NCBI RefSeq assembly: GCF_000374625.1
Contig: NZ_KB894773.1
Span: forward strand, 1 to 64,000
Reading direction: 5' to 3'
Length of the DNA stretch: 64,000 nucleotides
Source of the DNA: Allobrachymonas chironomi DSM 19884
GTDB taxonomy: Bacteria; Pseudomonadota; Gammaproteobacteria; Burkholderiales; Burkholderiaceae_C
Made by a program: the position numbers and the translations under genes
Notes under the pieces: generated by a model
The model's database searches: none
The model's input: the letters and a program-made list of their open reading frames with translations, nothing else
What the model was told of the DNA's origin: nothing
Shown: positions 35,839 through 45,932 of the stretch, one piece after another
Numbering within the stretch: the first letter of the stretch is position 1
Layout: the number at the start of each line of letters is the position of its first letter

Positions 35839-38800
35839 ATGCCGATCCGATTCCGACGACTGCCAGCCGTGAGCACGCGCTGGCTGCAGCTGTTGCTGCT
35901 GTGCACCCTGCTGGCCGGCCACGGCCTGCTGCAGGCCCAGGACAGCGCCAGTGCCAACACCGCCGCCACACCCGCCCGCCTGCAACAGGACATCAGCCAG
36001 CTGCGACAGGCCGCCGCAGACCTGCCCGAAGCCGAACTGAAGCCGGTCAGCACACTGCTGGACGATGCCGAGCAGCGCCTGGGCAGCGCGGCCAGACTGC
36101 AGCAGGAACGCCAGCAACTGGAACAGGCCAACCAGCAGACCCCTGCTGCCCCGGCCCCGGTCACCGCAGAGCAGATCAGCCAGGCGCTGCAGCAATGGGT
36201 CGGCAAACTGCCTGAACAGGCCAGCAACACCCAGCTGGAGCGCCTGCTGGCCGACGAGCGCAGCGCCCAGGAGACCCTGCAGCAACAGATCCAGGGCACC
36301 ACCCGTGCCCTCACCGACCTGATCCTGCAGCCGGCCCAGGTGATGGACGAACTCAACACGCTGCGCCAGCAAGTGCACCAGCCCCCTGCGGCCGGCAGCA
36401 ACCCGGAAGCAGATCTGGCCAGCCAGGCACGCCAGCTGCAGGAAGCCGCCAGCTACCAGGAAGCACGGGCGCAACTGGCCCTGCGCGAACTCGAGCTGGC
36501 CAGCACTGAAAGCCGCCAACGCCAGCTGGAAAGCCGTCAGGCCGAGTTGCAGCAACAGCTGGCCCTGCGGGCGCCGCGCCTCGGCTGGCTGGAGCAGCGC
36601 ATCGCCCTGAACAGCCAGCAGCGCCTGCAGCAGCTGGCCGAACAGATGCAGCAACTGGCCAGCGGCAGCAACAGCAGCAATGACCCGGCGATCGCCGCAC
36701 TGGCCCAGCAGAACCTGGATCTGGCGAACCAGCTGCAGGCCGAATCGCAGGCCGTGCTGCAGGACCAGGCGCTGCTGACCCGGCAGGAGGCGCAGCGCGA
36801 TCGCATCGTCGAATCGCTGCGTGAAACCCAGGCCAGGCTGGAACTGGGCAGCAGCAGCGTCAGCATGGGTCAGTGGCTGTGGAAGCAGCGCCAGGGCATG
36901 CCCTCCAGCTACGCCTTGCTGATACAGCGCCGCAAGCTGGAACAGCAGATTGGCGAGTTGCGCCTGCAGCTGTACAACCTGAACGAACAGCAACGCCGGC
37001 TGCAGGGCAGCACGGCGTCTGCCGCCAGCCAGACCAGTGACCAGGCGCAAACGCTGAACCGCTGGCAGCTGACGCAGGCCGATCTGGTGGAGCAGCTGAT
37101 TCCGGTGCTGCGTCGCCGCATCGTGCTGCTGGAGCATTCGCATGCGGCCCTGTTCACGATCGACGAGCGCGGCTCGGAACTGCGCAAGCTGATGGACCAG
37201 CAGCTGCTGTGGGTGCCCAGCCATGCCGCCATCGGCAGCGACTGGCTGCGCGCGCTGCCCGCCAGCATGCGCGCCTCGCTGGAGCCGGAAGTCACGCCGC
37301 ACATGGCGCGCCTGCTCTGGCAGGACTTGCGCGAGCGGCCGTTTTCCTATCTGCTCGGGCTGGCGCTGATCGTGGGCATGTTTGCCGTCGGCAGCCATGC
37401 CCGGCGTGACTTGCAGCGCCTGGGCCAGCTCACGCGCAACCCGCTGCAGGACAACTTTGTCCACACGCTGCTGGCCCTGCTGTGGACCCTGGTGCTGTCG
37501 CTGCCCTGGGCGGCGCTGGCCTGGGGCAACGGCTACATCCTGCAGCGCCTCGGCGCCGGTGTCTCGCCGCTGGTAACCGCCTGGGGCCAGGCCCTGGTGC
37601 AGCTCAGCGGCCTGGTGATGGTGCTGGCCTTCGTGCATGCGCTGCTGCGCCAGGACGGCCTGGCCCAGTCCCACCTGTACTGGCGCAGCGAACGGGTCGA
37701 TTCCCTGCGCAAGGTGCTGCCGGTGGCCACGCTCACCACGCTGCCGGCCGCCCTGCTGGCGCTGGTGCCGCTGTATGCCGGCTCGGATCTGGCCGTCAGC
37801 GGTCAGGCGCGCCTCGGCCTGATGCTGCTGGCCCTGGCGATGGCTGCGCTCAGCCTGTGGCTGGGCCGGCTGGCCACGCATGAGCGCCAGTCCGGCCCGG
37901 CCGGCCAGGGCCCCACCGCCATGCAGCGCATGACCCGGCTGCTGCGCTGGCTGCTGCCGCTGGCCTTTCTGTTCTGCCTGGTGATTGCGGCCATGGGCTA
38001 TGTGCTGTCCGGCGCCATCGTGCTGCAAGCGCTGATGAGCAGCATGGTGGTGTTTGTCGGTGTGGGCGTGCTGTCCGGCCTGTTCAAGCGCTGGCTGCTG
38101 CTGAGCGAGCGCCGCATTGCGCTGCGCCAGATGGAGCGCGGTGATGACCCGGCAGAAAGTACCGTGGTCGATCTGGAAGCCGATGATGCCCCGCGCCAGA
38201 CCGCCCCCGAACTGACCCTGGTCAACATCAGCGCGCAGTCACGCCGGCTGGTGCGCACCCTGCTGATCACGCTGCTGCTGCTTGGCCTGCTCTGGGCCTG
38301 GGCCGAGGTGCTACCGGCGCTGGTCAAGCTCGATGACGTGGTGCTCTGGCACGCCAGCGATACCGGTGCCGCCGGCGAAAAAACCGATATCCCGGTCAGC
38401 CTGGGCGATGTGCTGGGCTCGGCCGTGCTGCTGGCCATCATGATCAGCCTGGCGCGCAACCTGCCCGGTCTGGTGGAGATCCTGCTGAGTGCGCGCAATC
38501 TGGTGTCGGCCTCGGCACGCTACACCATCACCACGCTGTTGCGCTATGCCATCACCATTGCCGGTGTCGTGCTGGCGCTGCAGACACTGGGGCTGCGCTG
38601 GTCGCAACTGCAATGGATGGCGGCGGCCTTGTCGGTGGGCCTGGGTTTTGGCCTGCAGGAAATTTTCGCCAATTTCGTTTCCGGCCTGATCCTGCTGGTG
38701 GAGCGCCCGTTCCGCGTGGGCGATACCATCACCATCGGCAACCTGACCGGTACCGTCAGCCGCATCCATACGCGTGCCACCACCGTGCTGGACTACGACC

Positions 38801-39228
38801 AGAAGGAAGTGCTGATCCCGAACAAGACTTTCATCACCAGCGAGGTGGTCAACTGGACGCTGAACAATACCGTGACCCGCCTGATCCTGCGCGTGGATGT
38901 GGGTTACGACAGCGATCCGGCCCAGGTGCATGCCCTGCTGCGCCAGGTCGCACGCGACGACCCGCGCGTCATGACCGAGCCGGCTCCAAGCTCGGTTTTC
39001 ATGGGCATGGGGGCCAGCGCACTCAATTTCGAGTTGCGGCTGTTTGTCGACATGAATGACCGCATGGGCGTGATGACCGACCTGAACGCGCGCATTCTGG
39101 CCACGCTGAAGCACCACCAGATCGAGATCCCCTTCCCGCAGATGGATGTGCATGTGCGCGATGTGCCGGTGGGCGACACCGTGACGGGCAAGCCGGACGG
39201 AGCCGCGGCGGCCGGCAAGGCGGTCTGA
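35839..39228 (+). CDS. Large mechanosensitive ion channel (MscK/MscM type)
   Basis: The 1129-residue product has a signal peptide (LQLLLLCTLLAGHGLLQAQ, to about residue 35), a long Gln- and Leu-rich coiled-coil periplasmic domain to about residue 490, and about ten membrane helices. The C-terminal MscS channel domain starts near residue 930, with LGFGLQEIFANFVSGLILL, VERPFRVGDTITIG and VLIPNKTFITSEVVNWTL. It protects against hypoosmotic shock. The ATG at 35839 was chosen because a signal peptide follows directly; the open frame extends much further upstream only by chance. Confidence 0.9.
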   Translation: MPIRFRRLPAVSTRWLQLLLLCTLLAGHGLLQAQDSASANTAATPARLQQDISQLRQAAADLPEAELKPVSTLLDDAEQRLGSAARLQQERQQLEQANQQTPAAPAPVTAEQISQALQQWVGKLPEQASNTQLERLLADERSAQETLQQQIQGTTRALTDLILQPAQVMDELNTLRQQVHQPPAAGSNPEADLASQARQLQEAASYQEARAQLALRELELASTESRQRQLESRQAELQQQLALRAPRLGWLEQRIALNSQQRLQQLAEQMQQLASGSNSSNDPAIAALAQQNLDLANQLQAESQAVLQDQALLTRQEAQRDRIVESLRETQARLELGSSSVSMGQWLWKQRQGMPSSYALLIQRRKLEQQIGELRLQLYNLNEQQRRLQGSTASAASQTSDQAQTLNRWQLTQADLVEQLIPVLRRRIVLLEHSHAALFTIDERGSELRKLMDQQLLWVPSHAAIGSDWLRALPASMRASLEPEVTPHMARLLWQDLRERPFSYLLGLALIVGMFAVGSHARRDLQRLGQLTRNPLQDNFVHTLLALLWTLVLSLPWAALAWGNGYILQRLGAGVSPLVTAWGQALVQLSGLVMVLAFVHALLRQDGLAQSHLYWRSERVDSLRKVLPVATLTTLPAALLALVPLYAGSDLAVSGQARLGLMLLALAMAALSLWLGRLATHERQSGPAGQGPTAMQRMTRLLRWLLPLAFLFCLVIAAMGYVLSGAIVLQALMSSMVVFVGVGVLSGLFKRWLLLSERRIALRQMERGDDPAESTVVDLEADDAPRQTAPELTLVNISAQSRRLVRTLLITLLLLGLLWAWAEVLPALVKLDDVVLWHASDTGAAGEKTDIPVSLGDVLGSAVLLAIMISLARNLPGLVEILLSARNLVSASARYTITTLLRYAITIAGVVLALQTLGLRWSQLQWMAAALSVGLGFGLQEIFANFVSGLILLVERPFRVGDTITIGNLTGTVSRIHTRATTVLDYDQKEVLIPNKTFITSEVVNWTLNNTVTRLILRVDVGYDSDPAQVHALLRQVARDDPRVMTEPAPSSVFMGMGASALNFELRLFVDMNDRMGVMTDLNARILATLKHHQIEIPFPQMDVHVRDVPVGDTVTGKPDGAAAAGKAV

Positions 39229-39241
39229 TGCGCCTGCTGTC

Positions 39242-39259
39242 CGGGGCAGGCGAGCCCCG
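39242..39259. terminator. GC hairpin between convergent channel and coaX genes
   Basis: CGGGGC and GCCCCG form a 6-base stem with a 6-base loop in the 60-base gap between convergent genes. There is no T run, so termination efficiency is uncertain. Confidence 0.35.
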
Positions 39260-39288
39260 TATCCGGCCGGCTGGCGGCTGCCGGGCGC

Positions 39289-40116
39289 TTACTGCTGTTG
39301 CTGTGCCTGCTGCGCCAGCAGGTGCTGGTGTGCCACCGTGCGCGCATCCGGCTGTTCGGCCATGCAGAGCAGGCCCTCGAAGATCAGGCTTTCGACCAGC
39401 TCGAACGGGGTTTCCATGTAGGGCGCCATTTTCCAGCCGGCACCACCGGTCATGATGCACATGGGTGGCAGGCCGCAGCGCTTCTGCACATGACGCACCA
39501 TGCGCTGCACGGCACCGGCAATGGCAAAGGTGCCGCCGCTGGTGAGGGCATCGCTGGTGTTGGTGGGAAATTCCGTGACGTTGCCGGTAGGCACGTGCAG
39601 GCCGGCCGTGCCGGATTCGAGCGCACGCAGCATGATGCCGTGGCCGGGCAGGATCATGCCGCCCAGGAACAGGCCGGCCGGGTCGATCGCCTCGATCGTG
39701 ACGGCGGTACCGACCATGACCAGCAGCACCGGGCGCAAGGGCCGGCCCTGGCAGTGGTGCAGCATGCGGCGGTAGGCCCCGATGATGGCAACCCAGCGAT
39801 CCGCCCCCAGCCGCGTGGGCAAATCGTAGCCGTTGGTGACACCGGCCTGCTGGGCGCTGGGCACCACCCAGCTGGCCTCCAGCTGGGGCCAGATTTCCAT
39901 CTGTTCCTCGACGCGACGCTTGAGCGCATCGCCCGCCACCACACAGCCCAGCATGCGCTGCGGCACCGGCAGCGCCTTCCAGGGGCCATCGGCCAGCTTG
40001 TCGATGTTTTCCAGGAACTCGGCACCGTGCGCCAGCATCACCGCCTGCGGTGCGGGCCGGTCATACAGCGCCCACTTGAGGCGGGTGTTGCCGATATCGA
40101 CTGCAAGAAAGCTCAT
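39289..40116 (-). CDS. coaX: Type III pantothenate kinase
   Basis: The 275-residue ASKHA-fold kinase starts [19 protein letters not shown], with the phosphate-binding DIGNTRLKW. It also has [26 protein letters not shown] and [12 protein letters not shown]. It catalyses the first step of coenzyme A synthesis. The ATG at 40116 matches the family start; a GTG at 40131 would add five residues. The sequence style is common in Comamonadaceae and related Burkholderiales. Confidence 0.93.
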   Translation of the reverse strand: MSFLAVDIGNTRLKWALYDRPAPQAVMLAHGAEFLENIDKLADGPWKALPVPQRMLGCVVAGDALKRRVEEQMEIWPQLEASWVVPSAQQAGVTNGYDLPTRLGADRWVAIIGAYRRMLHHCQGRPLRPVLLVMVGTAVTIEAIDPAGLFLGGMILPGHGIMLRALESGTAGLHVPTGNVTEFPTNTSDALTSGGTFAIAGAVQRMVRHVQKRCGLPPMCIMTGGAGWKMAPYMETPFELVESLIFEGLLCMAEQPDARTVAHQHLLAQQAQQQQ

Positions 40117-40243
40117 GGCTGCATTATCCACGTCCAGCGCGACATAGTTGACGATTGCTTACCAGAAATTTGCAGACACCCTCGCCGCTGTCACATTTTC
40201 ACGCTACGCTGGAGCCATCCTCAACTTATTTCAGGAGATACAC

Positions 40244-40735
40244 ATGGGTCTGTTCAGTTTCATCAAGGACGCTGGCGAAAAGCTGTTCGGTGGCAAGAAG
40301 GTAGAAGAGGCCGCTGCGGCCAATGACGCCACCTCCCTGTCCCAGCTCAACGCCGAAGCCGGCGCTGCCATCAAGCAGTACATCGAGACCCAGAACCTGG
40401 GCCTGAGCAACCTGGCCGTGATGTTTGACGGTGCCAGCGGCAAGGTCACCCTGACGGGCGATGCGCCCAACAAGGAAGCCGCCGAAAAGGCCACCCTGGC
40501 AGCCGGCAACGTGGCCAGCGTGCGCGACGTGGACAACAACCTGAACGTCACCGACGGTGCCGGTTCCGACGCCCAGTACCACGACGTGGTGTCCGGCGAC
40601 ACCCTGTCTGCCATCGCCAAGAAGCACTACGGCGATGCCAACAAGTACATGGTGATCTTCGAGGCCAACAAGCCGATGCTGTCTGACCCGAACAAGATCT
40701 ACCCGGGCCAGAAGCTGCGCATCCCCGCGCTGTAA
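40244..40735 (+). CDS. BON-LysM domain protein (Kbp/YgaU type)
   Basis: The 163-residue product has a BON domain (about residues 30-102; LSNLAVMFDGASGKVTLTGD) and a C-terminal LysM domain (about 113-161; YHDVVSGDTLSAIAKKHYGD to IYPGQKLRIP). This is the architecture of E. coli Kbp/YgaU, a cytoplasmic potassium-binding protein induced by osmotic stress. The ATG at 40244 has CAGGAGATAC upstream; the open extension to 40148 lacks a site. A strong terminator follows. Confidence 0.93.
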   Translation: MGLFSFIKDAGEKLFGGKKVEEAAAANDATSLSQLNAEAGAAIKQYIETQNLGLSNLAVMFDGASGKVTLTGDAPNKEAAEKATLAAGNVASVRDVDNNLNVTDGAGSDAQYHDVVSGDTLSAIAKKHYGDANKYMVIFEANKPMLSDPNKIYPGQKLRIPAL

Positions 40736-40763
40736 TCCCCGCCGCACGCGCTGATCGTGCACA

Positions 40764-40799
40764 CGCACCTGCCGCCTTCGGGCGCAGGTGCGTTTTTTT
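40764..40799 (+). terminator. Rho-independent terminator after the BON-LysM gene
   Basis: A perfect 9-base stem, CGCACCTGC (40764-40772) with GCAGGTGCG (40784-40792), is followed by seven T. Confidence 0.92.
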
Positions 40800-40873
40800 G
40801 TGCCGCAGCCTGACATGCCGCTGCCATGGCAGTTTCATAGAATGGCCGCATGACCCCGTGACGAGAATGCCTG

Positions 40874-42379
40874 ATGAACGCTGCCAGCCCTGCCCTGACA
40901 CCGCCCTTTGTGGCCCCGCAATCCTTTACCGATGCCGATGCCGCCCTGCAACAGGTCCAGCTGATCTACCGGCAGGCGCAGGAGCATCTGCGCACGCAGT
41001 TCCGCCAGTTCGTGCAGGACGGCAGCCTGCCGCAGCCGATACGCGCCTTCTACCCGCAGGTACGCATCCGCACGCGACAGCCGACACGGTTGCCGCGTGA
41101 CGGCCAGGGCCAGGCCTGGGGCTTTGTCGCCCATGCCGGCGTGTTCGAGACCACGCTGACCGATCCGCAGCTGTTTGCCAGCTACTACCGCACCCAGTTC
41201 CGCCACCTGCTGGACAACCACCAGGTCGCGCTGGAAATCAGCACCAGCAGCCAGCCGATGCCGCTGCACTTTGCCCTCGATCCGAGTGAGCAGGTAGAGG
41301 GCAGCCTGGACGCCGCACAGCGGGCCCGCATGCACACCACCTTCGACTGGCCGGATCTGGCCAGCATGGACGATGCCATTGCCAACGGCACCCATGAGCC
41401 GCGCCATGGCGAGGCCCTGCCGCTGGCGCTGTTTACCGCGCCGCGCGTGGACTACTCGCTGCAGCGCCTGCGCCACTACAGCGGCACCGAGCCACGCCAT
41501 TTCCAGAATTTCGTGCTGTTCACCAATTACCAGTTCTATATCGACGAGTTCATCCGCCTGGGCCATGCCGCCATGCAAGACGATACCGGCGGCTACACCG
41601 CCTTTGTCGAGCCGGGCAATGTGATCACGCAGCACGCCAGTCTGCCGACACCGGACGGCTTCGTGCAGGGCAGCCATCCGCAACGGTTGCCGCAGATGCC
41701 GGCCTACCACCTGGTCGGGCCGGATCACGACGGCATCACCATGGTGAACATCGGCGTCGGCCCGAGCAATGCCAAGACCATGAGCGATCACGTGGCGGTG
41801 CTGCGCCCGCACGCCTGGCTGATGCTGGGCCACTGCGCCGGCCTGCGCAACAGCCAGCAACTGGGCGACTATGTGCTGGCACACGGCTATGTGCGCGAAG
41901 ACCATGTGCTGGATCACGACCTGCCGCCCTGGGTGCCGCTGCCGGCGCTGGCCGAAATCCAGCAGGCGCTACAGCAGGCGGTGGCCGAGGTCACGGCGCT
42001 GCCGGAGGACGGTCTGAAGGCGATCCTGCGCACCGGCACCGTGGCCACCACCGACAACCGCAACTGGGAGCTGGAAGGCCATCAGGCGCCAGTGCAGCGC
42101 TTCAGCCAGAGCCGCGCCATCGCCATCGACATGGAAAGTGCTACCGTGGCGGCCAACGGCTTCCGCTTCCGCGTGCCCTACGGCACCCTGCTGTGCGTCA
42201 GCGACAAGCCGCTGCACGGCGAAATCAAGCTGCCCGGCATGGCCAACCATTTCTACCGCCAGCGCGTCGACCAGCACCTGCGCATCGGCATGCGTGCCGT
42301 GGAGCTGCTGCGCAGCGGTGCCACCGGCCAGCTGCACAGCCGCAAGCTGCGCAGCTTCCAGGAAGTGGCATTCCAGTAA
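40874..42379 (+). CDS. amn: AMP nucleosidase
   Basis: The 501-residue enzyme splits AMP to adenine and ribose 5-phosphate. It has the N-terminal AMN domain (YRTQFRHLLDNHQVALEIST, LFTAPRVDYSLQRLRHYSGT and FQNFVLFTNYQFYIDEF) and a C-terminal nucleoside phosphorylase-type domain (VLRPHAWLMLGHCAGLRNSQ and AIDMESATVAANGFRFRVPY). The length matches bacterial Amn. The gene is flanked by terminators or gaps and seems monocistronic. Confidence 0.94.
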   Translation: MNAASPALTPPFVAPQSFTDADAALQQVQLIYRQAQEHLRTQFRQFVQDGSLPQPIRAFYPQVRIRTRQPTRLPRDGQGQAWGFVAHAGVFETTLTDPQLFASYYRTQFRHLLDNHQVALEISTSSQPMPLHFALDPSEQVEGSLDAAQRARMHTTFDWPDLASMDDAIANGTHEPRHGEALPLALFTAPRVDYSLQRLRHYSGTEPRHFQNFVLFTNYQFYIDEFIRLGHAAMQDDTGGYTAFVEPGNVITQHASLPTPDGFVQGSHPQRLPQMPAYHLVGPDHDGITMVNIGVGPSNAKTMSDHVAVLRPHAWLMLGHCAGLRNSQQLGDYVLAHGYVREDHVLDHDLPPWVPLPALAEIQQALQQAVAEVTALPEDGLKAILRTGTVATTDNRNWELEGHQAPVQRFSQSRAIAIDMESATVAANGFRFRVPYGTLLCVSDKPLHGEIKLPGMANHFYRQRVDQHLRIGMRAVELLRSGATGQLHSRKLRSFQEVAFQ

Positions 42380-42547
42380 GCGCTGGCCGGCAAGCGTGAT
42401 ATTTTCCTGCGCCGGATCAGACAAGCCCTGTGGCGGCGCACCATTTGCTGCAGTGCAGCGTTAAAATGAGACCACTATGCACGGTGGCTGGTATCGCCAG
42501 CCGTCGCTGCCAGGACATGTGCCGCAACCCGCCAAGGAGGCTGAACC

Positions 42548-43096
42548 ATGAATGCCCCGACTCCTGTCCCCGCCGCCGATCCGGCTGGCGTCATGGGACT
42601 TTTTGACAATAGCCACCAGCAGATTGCAGCCATGCTGCAACGCCTGACGCAGCTGGCGAACGATCTGGCCGAACAGGGCACAACGCTGCCGCTGCGCACC
42701 GAGGCCCGTGCCGTGCGCGACTGGCTGGGCCGCGAGGCGCGCGAACACCATCTGGATGAAGAGCGCCACATTTTCCCGCCGCTGCTGGCCTCGGGTGACG
42801 AGGAACTGATGCACGTGACGCGCCTGCTGCAGCAGGACCACGGCTGGCTGGAGGAGAACTGGCTGTCCATCCAGCCCGAACTGACCGCTGCCGTCGAGGG
42901 CTTTACCTCCTTCAATGCCGCTTCGCTGCAGGAAACCTCCCGCCTGTTCTGCCAGCTCTATGCCGACCACATGCTGCTGGAAGAAAGCGTGGCCTACCCG
43001 GCTGTCAGTCCGCTGGTGCAGGGCCAGGCCACGACCGAGGCCATGCGCCAGGAAATCGAACAGCGCCGCAGCGTGCGCGCCCAGCTCAAGGGCTGA
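42548..43096 (+). CDS. Hemerythrin/HHE-domain protein
   Basis: The 182-residue protein is mostly a four-helix HHE bundle with the spaced ligands of [33 protein letters not shown] and [15 protein letters not shown]. Such proteins bind a diiron centre and take part in oxygen or NO sensing and iron handling. A strong AAGGAGG site precedes the ATG. It lies alone, with 168 bases before and 152 after that contain no other gene. Its partner or signal is unknown. Confidence 0.9.
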   Translation: MNAPTPVPAADPAGVMGLFDNSHQQIAAMLQRLTQLANDLAEQGTTLPLRTEARAVRDWLGREAREHHLDEERHIFPPLLASGDEELMHVTRLLQQDHGWLEENWLSIQPELTAAVEGFTSFNAASLQETSRLFCQLYADHMLLEESVAYPAVSPLVQGQATTEAMRQEIEQRRSVRAQLKG

Positions 43097-43106
43097 AACC
43101 GCTACC

Positions 43107-43134
43107 GGCTGCCGCACCACAGGTGGCGGCAGCC
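43107..43134 (+). terminator. Hairpin after the hemerythrin gene
   Basis: A 9-base perfect stem, GGCTGCCGC with GCGGCAGCC, encloses a 10-base loop 11 bases after the stop codon. There is no T run, so it may be an mRNA 3'-end stabiliser rather than an intrinsic terminator. Confidence 0.5.
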
Positions 43135-43248
43135 CTCCCCGTGGTTGCGGTCATGGCACGGCAACCATCCTTTTGGCGTCTGCTCACAGTCCCGTCATGG
43201 ACGCGGGTTAAGATGGCAGACAGACTTCACACTCTCCAGGAGATCAGT

Positions 43249-44103
43249 ATGAGCATCAGCAAAGTAGGCATCGTCGGTGCCGGCACCATGGGTAACGGCA
43301 TTGCACAGACCTGCGCCGTCAACGGTATCAGCGTCGTCATGGTGGATATTTCCGAAGCCGCCGTGCAGAAGGGCCTGTCCACCATCTCCGGCAGCCTGGA
43401 TCGCCTGATCAAGAAAGAAAAGATGACCGAAGACGACAAGGCCAAGGCCCTGGCGCTGGTCAAGGGCAGCACCAGCTACGACGACCTGAAGGACGTGGAC
43501 CTGGTGATCGAGGCCGCCACCGAAAACCACGAAATCAAGAACAAGATCCTGAAGCAGATCGACGAGGCCGTGCAGGCTGGTGCCATCATCGCCACCAACA
43601 CCTCTTCCATTTCCATCACCGACCTGGCTGCCCAGACCAGCCGCGCCGACAAGTTCGTGGGCATGCACTTCTTCAACCCGGTGCCGATGATGGCGCTGGT
43701 GGAGGTGATCCGTGGCGTGCAGACCAGCGACGAGACGCATGACGCCGTGAAGGAACTGGCCGAGAAGCTGGGCAAGTCCCCGATCACGGTCAAGAACAAC
43801 CCGGGCTTTGTCGTCAACCGCATTCTGGTGCCGATGATCAACGAAGCCTTCTTCGTGCTGGCCGAAGGCCTGGCCACGGCAGAAGACATCGATGCCGGCA
43901 TGAAGCTGGGCTGCAACCACCCGATCGGCCCGCTGGCGCTGGCCGACCTGATCGGTCTGGACGTGTGCCTGGCCGTGATGGAGGTGTACCTGAAGGAGCT
44001 GGGCGACAGCAAGTACCGCCCCTGCTACCTGCTGAAGGAGTACGTGGCCGCCGGCCGCCTGGGTCGCAAGACCGGCCGTGGCGTGTACGACTACAGCAAG
44101 TAA
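43249..44103 (+). CDS. 3-hydroxybutyryl-CoA dehydrogenase
   Basis: The 284-residue dehydrogenase has the N-terminal NAD motif [20 protein letters not shown], the catalytic region [19 protein letters not shown] and [20 protein letters not shown]. It belongs to the Hbd/PaaH short-form class that oxidises 3-hydroxyacyl-CoA. The ATG at 43249 is supported by a CCAGGAGATC site. It is a single gene, distinct from the two-domain PaaH at 62239, and may serve polyhydroxybutyrate or fatty-acid metabolism. Confidence 0.93.
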   Translation: MSISKVGIVGAGTMGNGIAQTCAVNGISVVMVDISEAAVQKGLSTISGSLDRLIKKEKMTEDDKAKALALVKGSTSYDDLKDVDLVIEAATENHEIKNKILKQIDEAVQAGAIIATNTSSISITDLAAQTSRADKFVGMHFFNPVPMMALVEVIRGVQTSDETHDAVKELAEKLGKSPITVKNNPGFVVNRILVPMINEAFFVLAEGLATAEDIDAGMKLGCNHPIGPLALADLIGLDVCLAVMEVYLKELGDSKYRPCYLLKEYVAAGRLGRKTGRGVYDYSK

Positions 44104-44150
44104 TCGGCCAAGCTGCAGCTGGCTGCCACGGCAGCCGGCCAGTCAGGACC

Positions 44151-44183
44151 CGCCCGCCCGGCCTTCAGGCCCGGCGGGCTTTT
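44151..44183 (+). terminator. Terminator after the 3-hydroxybutyryl-CoA dehydrogenase gene
   Basis: A GC-rich hairpin (CCCGCCCGGCC to GGCCCGGCGGGC, with one mismatch) around TTCA is followed by TTTT. It also lies just beyond the stop of the convergent lipoprotein gene. Confidence 0.75.
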
Positions 44184-44201
44184 GCATGGGCCGGCAGCCG
44201 T

Positions 44202-44684
44202 TCAGGGGCTGACGCGCTGCACGCCCCAGGGCCAGTTGCGAAAAGCCGAACCTTCCGGGGCCTCGTTCACCACCGGGGCCTGCGGCGACTGCGCCGTGCC
44301 GCCCTGTGTCACCGGGCTCCAGACACCGGCCGGTGCCTGCTGCACCGGGGTACCCGCCGGAGCCGGCAGGGTGTCGGCCGGCGCGTTGTCATCGCTGCGG
44401 TTCAGCACCGTGCTGCCGCCCATGGAGACACCGACCCCCACGCCGCTGCCCCAGCCCCAGCCGCCACTGCCTCGTCCCAGGCCGATGGTGCCGCTGACCG
44501 GGCTGGTCGGGCTGCCGATCGGGGTGCTCATGGTGACACCGCCCCAGCCGCCGCCGCTGCCCACGCCAATGTTCACGCCGCCGAGTACCGGCCAGCCGTT
44601 CACACTGCCGGCACAGCCGCCCAGGGCCAGCACGGCGGCACCCGCTGCCAGCGCGGCAGGCATCTTGCGCCAGATCTTGTTCAT
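44202..44684 (-). CDS. Glycine-rich lipoprotein of unknown function
   Basis: The 160-residue product has a lipoprotein signal peptide with lipobox LALGGC (Cys24) and a Gly/Ser/Val-rich stretch (VGSGGGWGGVTMSTPIG, GRGSGGWGWGSGVGVGVSMG). A Pro/Ala-rich C-terminus ends NWPWGVQRVSP. The start at 44684 is set by an AGGAAA site; an open extension of six residues to 44702 is less likely. I recognise no family. The low-complexity Gly region suggests a surface or periplasmic structural role, but nothing more can be said. Confidence 0.7.
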   Translation of the reverse strand: MNKIWRKMPAALAAGAAVLALGGCAGSVNGWPVLGGVNIGVGSGGGWGGVTMSTPIGSPTSPVSGTIGLGRGSGGWGWGSGVGVGVSMGGSTVLNRSDDNAPADTLPAPAGTPVQQAPAGVWSPVTQGGTAQSPQAPVVNEAPEGSAFRNWPWGVQRVSP

Positions 44685-44817
44685 ATCGCTTTCCTTTCGC
44701 ACGGAACCCGGGCCGATGCGGCCCTGTTCCCCTTGGATACCATGCTAGCGCAAGCGTTCCCCGCCGTCATGCCATGTGACATGCGGCCATCGCTGTCTTG
44801 TGCGAAAGTGCACAGAG

Positions 44818-45921
44818 TCAGGCCGGGCGCAGTTGCAGGCGCACATCGTCACCCACCGCCTGCAACGCATGCAGCCGCCAGCGCACGGCATCGGCCACGC
44901 GCTGCAACGGTGGCAGCACGGCCAGCGGCTGACCGGGCCCGAGCAGCAGCGGTGCCACATAGGCGATCAGCTCATCGACCAGACCCTGCTGCAGCAGGAC
45001 GCCCGCCAGCTGTGCGCCCGCTTCGACATGCAGCTCGTTGACTTCGAGCCGGCCCAGCTCTTGCAGCAGCGCCGCCAGATCGGGACGACCGGCGGCATCG
45101 GCCGGCAACAAGAGCAGTTCGGCACCGGCAACCTGCAGCGCGGCGGCGCGCTGCTGCCAGCCGGCATCGGCCTGTTCCACGCTGGCGATCAGCACCCGGC
45201 GCTGCGGCACCTGCAGCAGTTGCGCGCCCGGCGGGGTACGCAGCTGCGTATCGACGATCACCAGATGCGGCTGGCGCGTGGCCCCGGGCAAACGCACGTT
45301 CAGCAGCGGGTTGTCGGCCAGCACAGTGCCGATCCCGGTGAGCACGGCGCAGGCGCGCGCGCGCCAGTGCTGCACCTCGGTACGCGCCGCTTCGCCGGTG
45401 ATCCACTGGCTGTCGCCATGGTCCAGCGCCACCCGGCCATCGAGTGAGGAGGCGGTCTTGAGTCGCACCCAGGGCAGACCATGCTGCATGCGGCGCAGAA
45501 AGCCGATATTCAGCTCGCGGGCGCGTGCCGCGATCTGTTCCGGTGCCAGTTCCACGGCGATGCCGGCAGCCTGCAGCCGCGCCATGCCCTGCCCCGCCAC
45601 CAGCGGGTTCGGGTCACGCAGGGCAATGCAGACCCGGCCGACGCCTGCCGCGATCAGCGCATCACAGCACGGCGGCGTGCGCCCATGGTGCGAGCAGGGC
45701 TCCAGCGTGACGTAACAGGTGCTGCCGCGCACGTCTGCGTCGCGGCTGGCGGCATCGCGCAAGGCCATCACCTCGGCATGCGGCCCGCCGCGCTGCTGGG
45801 TGTAGCCCTGGCCCAGTATCCGGCCATCCTGGCCGACAATGACCGCGCCGACACGCGGATTCGGGTTGCTCAGCGTGAGCGCGTTTTCGGCCAGATCGAG
45901 GGCAAGGGAAAAATAGTCCAT
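44818..45921 (-). CDS. ribD: Riboflavin biosynthesis protein RibD (deaminase/reductase)
   Basis: The 367-residue bifunctional enzyme has an N-terminal deaminase domain with PHAEVMALR and LEPCSHHGRTPPCCDALI (zinc ligands). The C-terminal reductase domain has WVRLKTASSLDGRVAL, DSQWITGEAAR and LLGPGQPLAVL. It carries out two successive steps of riboflavin synthesis. The order of domains and length are normal. The gene starts 11 bases from the end of the methyltransferase gene and reads in the same direction. Confidence 0.95.
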   Translation of the reverse strand: MDYFSLALDLAENALTLSNPNPRVGAVIVGQDGRILGQGYTQQRGGPHAEVMALRDAASRDADVRGSTCYVTLEPCSHHGRTPPCCDALIAAGVGRVCIALRDPNPLVAGQGMARLQAAGIAVELAPEQIAARARELNIGFLRRMQHGLPWVRLKTASSLDGRVALDHGDSQWITGEAARTEVQHWRARACAVLTGIGTVLADNPLLNVRLPGATRQPHLVIVDTQLRTPPGAQLLQVPQRRVLIASVEQADAGWQQRAAALQVAGAELLLLPADAAGRPDLAALLQELGRLEVNELHVEAGAQLAGVLLQQGLVDELIAYVAPLLLGPGQPLAVLPPLQRVADAVRWRLHALQAVGDDVRLQLRPA

Positions 45922-45932
45922 GGCGATGATTA

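Noticed and set aside
34179-36401. Long minus-strand open frame across the acyl-CoA-binding and amidohydrolase genes
   Set aside because: Covers three genes and a terminator on the other strand; no family features.
35824-38028. Minus-strand Gln/Leu-rich open frame opposite the mechanosensitive channel
   Set aside because: Gln-rich sequence arises from antisense reading of the coiled-coil codons of the real gene.
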